Of a stretch of 64,000 nucleotides of DNA, positions 25,215 to 33,799 are shown in pieces. This DNA comes from Adhaeribacter arboris (lineage in GTDB: Bacteria; Bacteroidota; Bacteroidia; Cytophagales; Hymenobacteraceae). The translations under genes were made by a program, and so were the position numbers. The notes beneath the pieces are model-generated. The model did not search any database, was not told the origin of the DNA, and was given only the letters and a program-made list of their open reading frames with translations. Location of the stretch: NCBI RefSeq assembly GCF_003023845.1, contig NZ_PYFT01000001.1, forward strand, positions 1,364,001 to 1,428,000, in the 5' to 3' direction. Each line of letters starts with the position of its first letter. Positions within the stretch are counted from its first letter, which is position 1.

Positions 25215-27962
25215 ATGAAAAGTCGGATTTTTACCTTATTAAATATTAAACCATCGGAAGGTGGGTTGGTGAAGCAACTTTTTTTGGTGCAATTTTTTTT
25301 AGGGGTAGGTACCTCTTTTTTATTTACCAGTGCCCTCACGTTATTTTTAGCTACTTACCCCATCAAAGAGCTACCTAAAGTTTCATTATTAGCCGCCGGC
25401 TTATTGTTAGTGGCCAATTTTGTTTATGCCCGCTTAGAAGCCAAGTTATCCGCTAAAAAACTGCTGCAGCTTATAATTTTGTTTTCCCTGGGTTCTATTG
25501 TGTTTACCTGGCTGGAGGCTACTATTTTTTCTATTTCCTGGTTGCCTTTTTTCTTGTCGGCCTGGAATTTAGTGGTGTACATGGTGGTAAGCTACGCCTT
25601 TTGGGGAATGACCGCCATTATTTTTAACGTGCGGGAAAGCCGTAGACTATTTTCGGTGGTAGGTTCCGGCGATATTCCTGCCAAAATAATTGGCTACGCG
25701 GCGGTCGCAATTTTGGCTCCGGTAATTGGCGTCATTAATGTTTTAGCTCTCTCTATCGTTGCCTTTCTGCTCGGTTATTATTTCTTAAGGCAATTTCAGC
25801 ACCCCAGTATTGTGGCCGTTCCGGAGCATAGCCATTCTTCGCACGGGCCTGGTCATGCAGCGGGTAATCATCCGCCTATAATAGAACGTTTGTTTCAGAA
25901 CAATCTCATATTTGTTATTGCCATTTGGTCTTTTCTGGGTTTTACTATCTACACCCTCATTGATTTAACTTTTGTAACCGAAATTAAAGTAAGATTTAAA
26001 TCCAGTCAGGAGCTAGCTTTTTTTCTGGGGGTGTTTTTTGCTATTGGCCGCGTTTTAGCCATTTTCCTGAAATTAATTTTTAGCAGCCGGGTTATTAACC
26101 GGCTGGGTTTAGCTAACTCTTTGCTTATTACGCCCGCGGTTTTATTACTCATTACCGGGACGGTTCTGCTCGTCGATAAATCATTAAATACCGGCTTAAT
26201 GGTTTTTGGCGTAATGGTTTTATTCTCGGAAGTTCTGAAATCGGCGGTGCAGGAACCGGCCTTTTTTATTTTATTTCAACCTCTGCATCCGCACTCCCGC
26301 TTAAAAGGTCATTTAATTACCAAAGGATACACCCTGCCGTTTGCTTTAGTGGCGGTTAGTATTTTCGCTTTTATTTTCCGGGACCAGAAAGGAGATATTT
26401 CTATTTCGTTGGTTTGCGGTACGCTGGTAATTTTGCTCGCTGCTTGGTCGCTGCTTGTTTCGCTGATTAAAAAAGAATACTTGCATACCCTTATTCGGGC
26501 TTTAAAAAAAGGATATTTTACCGGCACCCAGTTATTTTTAAACGATCAACCGGTAAGAGAGTTGTTACTGGCCAAAACCGAAAGCCCGAAGCCCAAAGAA
26601 GTGCTTTTCGCTCTGGAGTTATTGGAAAAATCGGGTTATACTAAGTTTAATGATTTACTTTTACGAGAATTAAACAGCCCCTTTGCCCTGGTTAAAAAGT
26701 TTGTTCTTGCCCGAATCATTCACCGGAATATTACGGAGGCTTTACCGCTTGTTCAGCAAAAAGTAAGCGCTTCTTCCGACCCGGAATTAAAGCCGGATTT
26801 AATTACTGCCCTTTATTATTTAAATTCCGACCACGCCGGGGAACAAACTAATTTTCAAAATCTTGACCCCATTAGTAAGAAAGCGGCTTTATTAGGTTTA
26901 GCCGCCCGAACTGAATTAAAAGTAATTAGTTTAGTAGAGCAGGAAGTCGCCTTTTTAACAACCAGCCCAGGGGAAGAAGATAAGTTAATAGCCCTGGAAA
27001 TTATGGCCGATGCTCCGCACGGTGAATTTTACGCCAGCTTAAAAACTTTATTGCAGGAACCAGCTCCCGCGATCTACAAAAAAGCTATCGAAACGGTGGG
27101 TAAAGTACGGGCCTTCCCGCTATGGCGAGCAGCAACTAAAGTAGCAATTCAAAAAAAGGCTACTAATTCCCTGCAAAAATCAATGCTGTTTTTTGGAGAC
27201 GCTATTTTTGCCCCGGAATATACTAATAACCCTGATTTACCGAATGAAGTTATTCTGGCGCATATAAAATCGGCGGGAAATTGCAATGGCAAGTTCTCTA
27301 CCGCTTATTTAATGAATTGTTTAGCCCCGGAAAATGAGTGGAAGGATGCCGCCTTAGCCGCACTTTTTCACAAAAAAGTAAATGTGGCGGGCTCCGTTGG
27401 GGAAAAAGAAGTTGTTTTATGGCTGGAAAATAAATTAGAGCAAGGGAAACGCAAAGTAAGCAGCTACCCTACATTAGCTGCTTCCGCCTCTGCCACCCTC
27501 TTGGCTGCTGCCGTTAAATCGGAAATAGAACAAGACTTGCAGTTAATTTTAAAGGCTTTTGCCCTTTTGTACGACCGGCAAGGTTTGGAAAGAGTGCTGC
27601 AATTAGTAAAAAATGCCGGCAACGATACCCGAATTTATAATGCCATTGAAATGTTAGAATTAAGAGTTCCTAAACGGTATTTTTTACAAGTAGATAGTAT
27701 TTTGGAATTTTTACTGGATAGTGGCGTGGCGCAACCGGAAATTTCGCGGAACGCTAACCTAGAACTTACCTCGCTGATAAAAGAAATAATAAGCGCTCCC
27801 GCCGGTGATTATACCATCTGGACGAAATCGGTGGCACTTTACCTAATTCCAACTCTGGCCGATAAATCGCTGTATAAAATCTTAGCAGAACCTCAGGTAG
27901 AGGAGAATAGTCCTTTATTTAGCGAAACCAAAAATTTTGTTTTATCTCAAGTAGATTTCTAA
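25215..27962 (+). CDS. NTT/MFS-like membrane transporter with HEAT-like C-terminus
   Basis: This 915-residue protein has about 12 hydrophobic segments in residues 1-425. The loop FNVRESRRLFSVVGSGD resembles the ATP:ADP (NTT/TLC) translocase relatives found in free-living bacteria. Residues about 440-915 are soluble and helix-rich, with repeated LLxELN and AIEMLEL patterns consistent with HEAT repeats. Substrate is unknown; nucleotide transport is only suggested by family resemblance. It lies 7 bases upstream of a cyclic-nucleotide-binding protein gene, so the two are probably co-translated and may form one cAMP-controlled unit. Confidence 0.7.
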   Translation: MKSRIFTLLNIKPSEGGLVKQLFLVQFFLGVGTSFLFTSALTLFLATYPIKELPKVSLLAAGLLLVANFVYARLEAKLSAKKLLQLIILFSLGSIVFTWLEATIFSISWLPFFLSAWNLVVYMVVSYAFWGMTAIIFNVRESRRLFSVVGSGDIPAKIIGYAAVAILAPVIGVINVLALSIVAFLLGYYFLRQFQHPSIVAVPEHSHSSHGPGHAAGNHPPIIERLFQNNLIFVIAIWSFLGFTIYTLIDLTFVTEIKVRFKSSQELAFFLGVFFAIGRVLAIFLKLIFSSRVINRLGLANSLLITPAVLLLITGTVLLVDKSLNTGLMVFGVMVLFSEVLKSAVQEPAFFILFQPLHPHSRLKGHLITKGYTLPFALVAVSIFAFIFRDQKGDISISLVCGTLVILLAAWSLLVSLIKKEYLHTLIRALKKGYFTGTQLFLNDQPVRELLLAKTESPKPKEVLFALELLEKSGYTKFNDLLLRELNSPFALVKKFVLARIIHRNITEALPLVQQKVSASSDPELKPDLITALYYLNSDHAGEQTNFQNLDPISKKAALLGLAARTELKVISLVEQEVAFLTTSPGEEDKLIALEIMADAPHGEFYASLKTLLQEPAPAIYKKAIETVGKVRAFPLWRAATKVAIQKKATNSLQKSMLFFGDAIFAPEYTNNPDLPNEVILAHIKSAGNCNGKFSTAYLMNCLAPENEWKDAALAALFHKKVNVAGSVGEKEVVLWLENKLEQGKRKVSSYPTLAASASATLLAAAVKSEIEQDLQLILKAFALLYDRQGLERVLQLVKNAGNDTRIYNAIEMLELRVPKRYFLQVDSILEFLLDSGVAQPEISRNANLELTSLIKEIISAPAGDYTIWTKSVALYLIPTLADKSLYKILAEPQVEENSPLFSETKNFVLSQVDF

Positions 27963-27969
27963 TTACCCC

Positions 27970-28434
27970 ATGCTACTCATAGAAAAAGTGCTGACGTTAC
28001 GGTCTTCGGATATTTTCAGCAATACCCCCGAAACGGAATTGGTGGAATTGGCCGGAGTTTTAGAAGAGCTTTACCTAAACCCTAACGAAAATTTGTTTCA
28101 GAAAGGAGATACAGGCGAATGCATGTATTTTATTTATAAAGGAAAAATCCGGATTCATGATGAGGAATTAACTTTGGCGGTTCTGGAAGAAAATGAAATT
28201 TTAGGCGAATTGTCGGTGCTCGATGCCGAAACCCGCTCGGCGAGCGCTACGGCTCTGCAAGAAACCATATTGCTAAAACTGGAACAAGAGCCTTTTTACG
28301 ATATTATGATGGCCAATGCCGAAGTATTAAAAGGAATTTTAAAAACCTTAGGCCGGCGTTTGCGCCTAATGGATGCAAAAGCCAAACAAGCCGAAACTAC
28401 GGTTGCTGCTCCTGCCGGGCAACCTTCGCTTTAA
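27970..28434 (+). CDS. Cyclic nucleotide-binding domain protein
   Basis: This 154-residue protein is essentially one cNMP-binding domain (about 10-130). The phosphate-binding cassette reads ILGELSVLDAETRSASATA, with the Glu of GEL and the Arg of TRSA that contact the cyclic phosphate and ribose. It has no DNA-binding domain, so it is not a Crp-type regulator. It sits 7 bases after the transporter gene and probably regulates it in response to cAMP made by the nearby receiver-cyclase. Its 3' end overlaps the convergent HD-domain gene by 38 bases. Confidence 0.88.
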   Translation: MLLIEKVLTLRSSDIFSNTPETELVELAGVLEELYLNPNENLFQKGDTGECMYFIYKGKIRIHDEELTLAVLEENEILGELSVLDAETRSASATALQETILLKLEQEPFYDIMMANAEVLKGILKTLGRRLRLMDAKAKQAETTVAAPAGQPSL

Positions 28435-29004
28435 CCTCGGCTAAGTGTTGCTGTTTCAGCGGGTCGCGGCGTTGCTTAGACGATGGCGTAAAGTAATGGT
28501 GGTTTTCTAAAAATTTAACCTGAACCTGGTTCCATTCCCGTTCATTCGTTACCAAGCCCTGCCACCTAAACTCCTGGTAAAGACCGGCTCCAATCAAAAA
28601 AAAATCTTTACGGCCCAGGTAATCCAAATCGGCATCGCAGATTATTTGCTCTAATTTTGATTGCGGCTTTTGCGGAACCTGAGTGGCTCGGATTAATCCG
28701 AAGATTATTTCTTTTGAAAAGTAGTAATCCCAAAGTGCGTTAAATCATTTTCGGCAATTTCACAGCTTTTTTCTTCGTGTCCCTGGTACGTATTCAGAAA
28801 TCCGCTATCGTGGTATAAGGCTCCAATTTTTAAAAGAAAAATATCTTCTTCCGCAATTATTTTTTCTAAACGGGCAATACGCTCACTCTGTTCTAACACA
28901 TCTAAGGTATGATTAACATGGTGGTAGGTGAGCCTTTCTGATAATCCAGCAGTTAATTTTGCAATAACAAATCTCTGAATTTCAGAATAAGCAGCAGTCG
29001 TCAT
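28397..29004 (-). pseudogene. HD-domain protein, single frameshift
   Basis: The first part (29004 to 28705) has HHVNHTLDVLEQSERIA and an LYHDSGF motif, the histidines and HD pair of an HD hydrolase. It stops at TTFQKK. The remainder is in another frame (EIIFGLIRATQVPQKPQ, then LEQIICDADLDYLGRKDFF to 28397), and one missing A in the AAAA run at 28718 would rejoin them into about 200 residues. This may be a sequencing error in a homopolymer. The family contains nucleotide phosphohydrolases; the position next to a cyclase module makes a phosphodiesterase role tempting but unproven. Confidence 0.75.
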
Positions 29005-29217
29005 TATGGTAAGCTGGGGTTAGCTAAATATAGCTAATTGAACGGTTATTGTAAATTCTGATTTTAGATGAAGCGCAACAAATTTAGATTATTTTGCACC
29101 TTCTGAGTATATTAGTATACTGATAGTTAAAGTTGTTTTCGATCCACTTTGCCATAATCTAGCTTTCCCAGGCATTCTGCTTTCGTTTCGTGAAATGAGT
29201 TTAAAACTTGCTTAAAA

Positions 29218-29349
29218 ATGGATCATTTTCTATTATCAAATATTCCTCTTTTTGCCAGTCTGGATAAAGAACATTGTGCGGCCCTGGCCAAAAAGTTGCA
29301 GATAAAGAGGTACCAATTTGAGCATTGTAAATTTTTCAAGAGAACGTAG
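29218..29349 (+). pseudogene. Truncated start of a cyclic-nucleotide-binding (Crp/Fnr-like) gene
   Basis: An ATG-started frame of 43 codons begins MDHFLLSNIPLFASLDKEHC, the typical N-terminus of a Crp/Fnr-type cNMP-binding domain (LFASLxxEExxxLA). It ends in a stop before the phosphate-binding cassette. No continuation was found in the other frames before 29438. It is probably a gene remnant. Confidence 0.55.
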
Positions 29350-29437
29350 TAGTACCAATGATTCCCTTCTAAATTGAACAATCTAACCCTTCCGGTTCAG
29401 AAAAAGCTATTTTGCTCATTAACAATTAACGGATGAT

Positions 29438-30376
29438 TTACACAAAAGTGAATGGATTTTTAGCGGGAATGTGGGTAATTTTTATCCCGGGCACTTTGGG
29501 TTGCAGCCATTTGACGGCGTACTGCATCCCGGCTTCTTCACTTACCGCGTGGCTCAGGACCAGTAACGAAGTTTTTTGCCCCATTCGCCGGCCGTCCCGA
29601 ACCCGTTCTACTGTTTCCCATTCTCTGGTTTCGCCGCTTATAAATAAATCCGGCTTAAATTCCTCAATGGCCGCAATTTGCCGTTTACTATCCATGTAGC
29701 CTAGAGCCATGTAAATCCGGGTACAATTTTGTTTTAAATCGCCTACCAGTCGCACCGTGGAGATACCTAATTTTTCTTTCGTTAAAGCTACTATTGCCTT
29801 TACAGCTACCGGATTAGGTAAAGTAAGCAAGCGGGGATTTTCGGGGTTATAATATTTTTCCCAACCTAAGGTGCTAAGAGTGCCCATTAAAATACCGTCG
29901 GGTTTGTGGGCGTGCCAGTAATCATGAAAGCGCCAGATAGCAATGTTGTGCTTTTTTAATAATGCTATTTTATACTGATAAACCTCATCCTTTTCCAGCC
30001 AATCGGTTTCATCCTGGTTGTTGTAAAAGGGAGTTTCGTGCGCAATTATAAAATTAGCTCCTACTTTAGCGGTTTGTTCAATTACCTCTAAGGTAGGGAA
30101 AGTGGTCGTTACAATTCCGGTTACCATCTGATCCATAGTTCCTGTTCGTAACTGATCAACGGTTGTCGCAAAGGGTGCCCCGGGAATTTCTTTCAGAATT
30201 ATAGCAATTACCTGCTGCACGGTAAGTGCATAATTTTTCGGCCAGAATTTCCCGGCAAAACTTAACCTGGGAAAGGTTAAAATTACCGAGGTACCTACAG
30301 CTTTCGTCACGGAAGTTAAAAATTTTCTTCTGTCCAGGTTTGCAGTATCAGAATAGATGTTTTTAGTCGATTTCAT
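29438..30376 (-). CDS. Nif3-like dinuclear metal centre protein with Tat-type signal
   Basis: This 312-residue protein begins with a twin-arginine-like leader (DRRKFLTSV, then a hydrophobic stretch to about residue 41). The rest resembles the Nif3/YbgI family: a metal-binding His in FIIAHETPFY, a second segment VRLVGDLKQNC and a C-terminal VLSHAVSEEAGMQYAVKWL stretch. Cytoplasmic Nif3 proteins have no leader, so export is the odd feature; the biochemical role is unsettled. It is divergent from the small STAS-like gene at 30780. Confidence 0.75.
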   Translation of the reverse strand: MKSTKNIYSDTANLDRRKFLTSVTKAVGTSVILTFPRLSFAGKFWPKNYALTVQQVIAIILKEIPGAPFATTVDQLRTGTMDQMVTGIVTTTFPTLEVIEQTAKVGANFIIAHETPFYNNQDETDWLEKDEVYQYKIALLKKHNIAIWRFHDYWHAHKPDGILMGTLSTLGWEKYYNPENPRLLTLPNPVAVKAIVALTKEKLGISTVRLVGDLKQNCTRIYMALGYMDSKRQIAAIEEFKPDLFISGETREWETVERVRDGRRMGQKTSLLVLSHAVSEEAGMQYAVKWLQPKVPGIKITHIPAKNPFTFV

Positions 30377-30779
30377 TTGTTCAGGTAAGAGGTTTTATCG
30401 ATAAAGTAACAGCCGCGCCTTTAAATAGTAACCACCAGAAGTAAATTAAATGCCCCCAAAGCTATAAAGAAAGAAGTTGGTATTAAAAATTAAGTCAGAT
30501 GCAATCGAAGCATTTAGGAAAACCATTTGTACCACCGTTCCCAATCATTAAATTTATACCTTTATGGCAGTTGATTTAAGCGCTTTAACATGATATCGGC
30601 TTTCCGTCAGTACTTTTCAATTTTATTTATCCTAGAAATGCTCAAGTTTAATAAAATCGAAAAAGAACCGGAAACCAGATGTAATAAGTAATTATTTTTT
30701 CATTCGGCTAATATTTTTCCTTATTTAGAATCTGAAAGCAAGTTACCCGGACTTTACACAAAATATTCCCGCTTACTTT
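30377..30779. other. Divergent intergenic region
   Basis: 403 bases between two divergent genes. No RNA, strong hairpin or convincing gene is visible; only short unsupported open frames. Confidence 0.45.
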
Positions 30780-31169
30780 ATGTTAGCAACTAACGACCGA
30801 CCATTAATAAAGGGAGAAATTGCGGATTATTGGCTGGACGAAGAAGGGATTTTGTATTCTTATTCTAAAAATCCGAAGCGCACTGTCAAAAACATCTCGG
30901 AGAATGTGGCCTTGGTAAAACAAATTACCGGTAATAAAAAAGTGCCTTTATTGATTTATTTGAGCAACTCCCCGGTACCGGATAAGGAAACCCGTAGATA
31001 TTCGACGGAGCAATTACCCGAGATTTATAAAGCCATGGCGATGGTTTCTAAACCGGGCTTGGCTCAATTTATCCTAAACGTATTGTTCAAATTTAAGTCG
31101 CCGCTTATTCCTACGCAGTCATTCTCGGACGATCAACAAGCCCGGGAATGGCTAAAGCAATTTTTGTAA
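30780..31169 (+). CDS. Small STAS/SpoIIAA-like (DUF7793-type) protein
   Basis: This 129-residue soluble protein has the alternating pattern of the STAS-like group: a short beta start (IADYWLDEEGILYSYSKNP), a central VPLLIYLSN strand, a helix IYKAMAMVSKP and an ending DDQQAREWLKQFL. The family is named from pattern memory. Its role is unknown; relatives often occur near signalling genes or stand alone. It is probably monocistronic, with 120 bases before the next gene. Confidence 0.5.
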   Translation: MLATNDRPLIKGEIADYWLDEEGILYSYSKNPKRTVKNISENVALVKQITGNKKVPLLIYLSNSPVPDKETRRYSTEQLPEIYKAMAMVSKPGLAQFILNVLFKFKSPLIPTQSFSDDQQAREWLKQFL

Positions 31170-31289
31170 GAGAACTAAGGCCATAGACTTTATCAGCGAC
31201 TTATCTGAATATTTATTTTACGACGGAGATTCATCATAAAAAATCAAGAAAATTACGCTTAGGTAATTACGCGTAACCGGCTGACTTCT

Positions 31290-32141
31290 ATGAAGTGGAA
31301 AAGATTTTTACAAAGTCTGCTTGTAATGGGAGCTTCACCGGCATTCCCCACTAAACTTTTTACGGCCATGAAACCTAATAACCGTATTCAGCTACTCCGC
31401 CATGCTACCTTGGTTATTCAAATTGGTAATGGAAAGATTTTGGTGGATCCCATGTTGTCTGCGAAAAATGAAATGGACCCTATACCTAATTGCGGCAACG
31501 ATATTCGCATTCCGATGGTGGATTTACCCGTGCATGCCGAAGAATTAAACAAAATTATCAATGATGTAGATGCGGTTGCTATTACGCATTTGCACCGCGA
31601 CCACTGGGATACTGCTGCCCAAAATTTGATTCCCAAAAACAAGTTAATTTATTGCCAACCTGCGGATACGGCGAAAATAAAAGAACAAGGTTTTTTACAA
31701 GTAACCCCGGTTGATACCACTCTAAATTGGAAAGAAATAACCATTAGCCGCACCCAAGGCCAACACGGCACCGGCGAGATCGGGCAACAAATGGGCGAAG
31801 TATCGGGCTTTGTTTTCCGGGATAAAAACCAGACTATTTACGTAGCCGGCGATACCATCTGGTGCCCGGAGGTGGAAGCTGCTTTACAAAAGTATAAACC
31901 CGAAATAACTATATTAAATGCCGGTGGCGCGCAGTTTTTAACCGGTGGCCCCATTACCATGACGTCAGTAGATATTTTGAAAGTACAGGAAACACTACCT
32001 CATACCAAAGTTATTGCCGTACACATGGACACCGTAAATCATTGTTTCGTCAAGCGCAGTAACTTAAAAAGAGTAATTTTCGAGCAGAACTTAACTGCCA
32101 AGGTGATTATTCCGGAAGACGGGCAACTACTTTCGGTTTAA
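31290..32141 (+). CDS. Metallo-beta-lactamase fold hydrolase (UlaG-like)
   Basis: This 283-residue protein has the metal site HLHRDH at 100-105 (His100, His102, Asp104, His105), a later GQHGTGE segment, YVAGDTIW with the bridging Asp, and a final His in IAVHMDTVNH. The arrangement is like that of UlaG/YcbL-type hydrolases. The first 20 residues are hydrophobic and end in APAF-like text, suggesting a possible export signal. The substrate is unknown. It is followed after 105 bases by the MidA-type gene on the same strand. Confidence 0.85.
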   Translation: MKWKRFLQSLLVMGASPAFPTKLFTAMKPNNRIQLLRHATLVIQIGNGKILVDPMLSAKNEMDPIPNCGNDIRIPMVDLPVHAEELNKIINDVDAVAITHLHRDHWDTAAQNLIPKNKLIYCQPADTAKIKEQGFLQVTPVDTTLNWKEITISRTQGQHGTGEIGQQMGEVSGFVFRDKNQTIYVAGDTIWCPEVEAALQKYKPEITILNAGGAQFLTGGPITMTSVDILKVQETLPHTKVIAVHMDTVNHCFVKRSNLKRVIFEQNLTAKVIIPEDGQLLSV

Positions 32142-32246
32142 GTAAATTGCTTTATTCGTGAACAACGGCGACGTTCCTATTTCCTAAATTCCCCTAATTT
32201 TTTCTATCTTTCCCGTTCGAGCACGTAATTACCCTTTTTATCCTGA

Positions 32247-33332
32247 ATGACGCTTACCGAAATTATCATCCAAAGAATTCAACAGGAAGGCCCAATTTCC
32301 TTTCGTGATTACATGGAAATGGCCTTGTATTACCCGGAGTTAGGTTATTACACTTCGGCGCCGCATAAAATAGGTACTCAAGGCGATTTTTACACCAGTT
32401 CTAGTCTGGGATCGGCTTTTGGTACCATGATTGGCCGGCAACTCGAAGACATGTGGGAATTACTGGGAAAAGAAGCCTTTACCATTGTGGAGTACGGAGC
32501 CGGTACGGGTGCCTTGTGCCACGATATCCTGAATTACCTGAAAAACAACGAAGAACTGTACGCCCATTTGCGGTATTGCATCATTGAAAAAAGCCCCAGT
32601 ATGCGCCAAATAGAAGCCAGTCACTTAACGGAAAAAGTGAGCTGGCACGATTCCATTCAGGAACTGGCTCCTTTTACCGGCTGCGTTTTATCGAATGAGT
32701 TGTTGGATAATCTGGCGGTACACCAGGTAATTAGGCGCGAGGAACTGATGGAAGTATTCGTGGATTATCAGGCAGGTTTTACAGAAAAGCTCCTCCCCGC
32801 CTCTCCTCCGCTGAAAGATTACCTGGCGGACTTACATGTAATTTTACCCCCTAATTTTCGGACGGAAATAAACCTGGAAGCATTGGATTGGCTCCGGGAA
32901 ATTGCCTCTTCACTTACCAAAGGCTACGTTCTTACTATTGATTATGGATTTACTTCGGACGAGTTGTACCAAGACTACCGCCGGACCGGAACTATTGTCT
33001 GCTACCACAAACACCAGGTAAACGAAAACCCCTACCAGAATATCGGCGAGCAAGATATTACTACCCACATTAATTTTTCGGCTTTAATCCATTTGGGCGC
33101 AAAATTCGGTTTGGAACTTTGCGGGTACACCAACCAAGGCCGTTTCTTGTTAGCATTGGGTTTTAAAGAATATTTAAAAAATATCGCTATTCCCGGCCAG
33201 GACGAAGCTAACTTTAAACAAGAACTTTTTTTAACCCAAACCCTGCTCATGGATATGGGCCGGAAATTTAAAGTGCTCATTCAAGGCAAAGGAATACCGC
33301 CAAAAGAATTATTAGGTTTGAAGCTTTCTTAA
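32247..33332 (+). CDS. MidA/NDUFAF7-type SAM-dependent methyltransferase
   Basis: This 361-residue protein begins with the family's conserved block (ISFRDYMEMALYYPELGYY, then GDFYTSS at 46-52) and has the SAM site VEYGAGTGAL at 81-90 and a later LTIDYGF. These match the MidA/DUF185 family; the mitochondrial member methylates an arginine of a complex I subunit. A similar role in respiratory complex assembly is possible but not shown here. Its last 21 bases overlap the convergent DUF2784-like gene. Confidence 0.88.
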   Translation: MTLTEIIIQRIQQEGPISFRDYMEMALYYPELGYYTSAPHKIGTQGDFYTSSSLGSAFGTMIGRQLEDMWELLGKEAFTIVEYGAGTGALCHDILNYLKNNEELYAHLRYCIIEKSPSMRQIEASHLTEKVSWHDSIQELAPFTGCVLSNELLDNLAVHQVIRREELMEVFVDYQAGFTEKLLPASPPLKDYLADLHVILPPNFRTEINLEALDWLREIASSLTKGYVLTIDYGFTSDELYQDYRRTGTIVCYHKHQVNENPYQNIGEQDITTHINFSALIHLGAKFGLELCGYTNQGRFLLALGFKEYLKNIAIPGQDEANFKQELFLTQTLLMDMGRKFKVLIQGKGIPPKELLGLKLS

Positions 33333-33683
33333 CCGCAGGTTCACGTAAACGGAGATCAGGGCCGCTAAAGCAAAAAGAACAGCCGTTACGGTATCCATAA
33401 ACAAAGCATTTATGTCCTGGTGCAGCAGTTTATCCGCGTAATACTTGATAAAAGAATTCGGTAAATTTTGTTCGCCCAGCTTTTCTTTAATTTGCCACTG
33501 ATAATCGGTGATGGAGCAATAGCCCCAGCCGAACCAAATACCTAAAACTACCCAGCGAAAAGTTGTCAGGCCTACACAAATCAAATGTAACTTCCGGGTA
33601 GCGGACCAAATCCACCCGAATAAATTAAAACAAATAATTAACAAATGAATACCGGTAAACAAAACGTCCAGAAACGTTAACAT
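33312..33683 (-). CDS. DUF2784-type small membrane protein
   Basis: This 123-residue protein has about three transmembrane helices. The FNLFGWIW segment followed by WGYCSITDYQWQIKEKLG is the pattern of DUF2784. Function is unknown. The gene converges on and overlaps the 3' end of the MidA-type gene by 21 bases. Confidence 0.65.
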   Translation of the reverse strand: MLTFLDVLFTGIHLLIICFNLFGWIWSATRKLHLICVGLTTFRWVVLGIWFGWGYCSITDYQWQIKEKLGEQNLPNSFIKYYADKLLHQDINALFMDTVTAVLFALAALISVYVNLRLRKLQT

Positions 33684-33799
33684 CAGTCGTACAATTTGCG
33701 AAAGGCATTTACTCGTTTTCCAGCAATTAGGAGTCGGCTAAATCCGGTTCCGGCTAATTTAAAAATATTCCTTTCCAATATAAGCCGAAATGTTACGTT

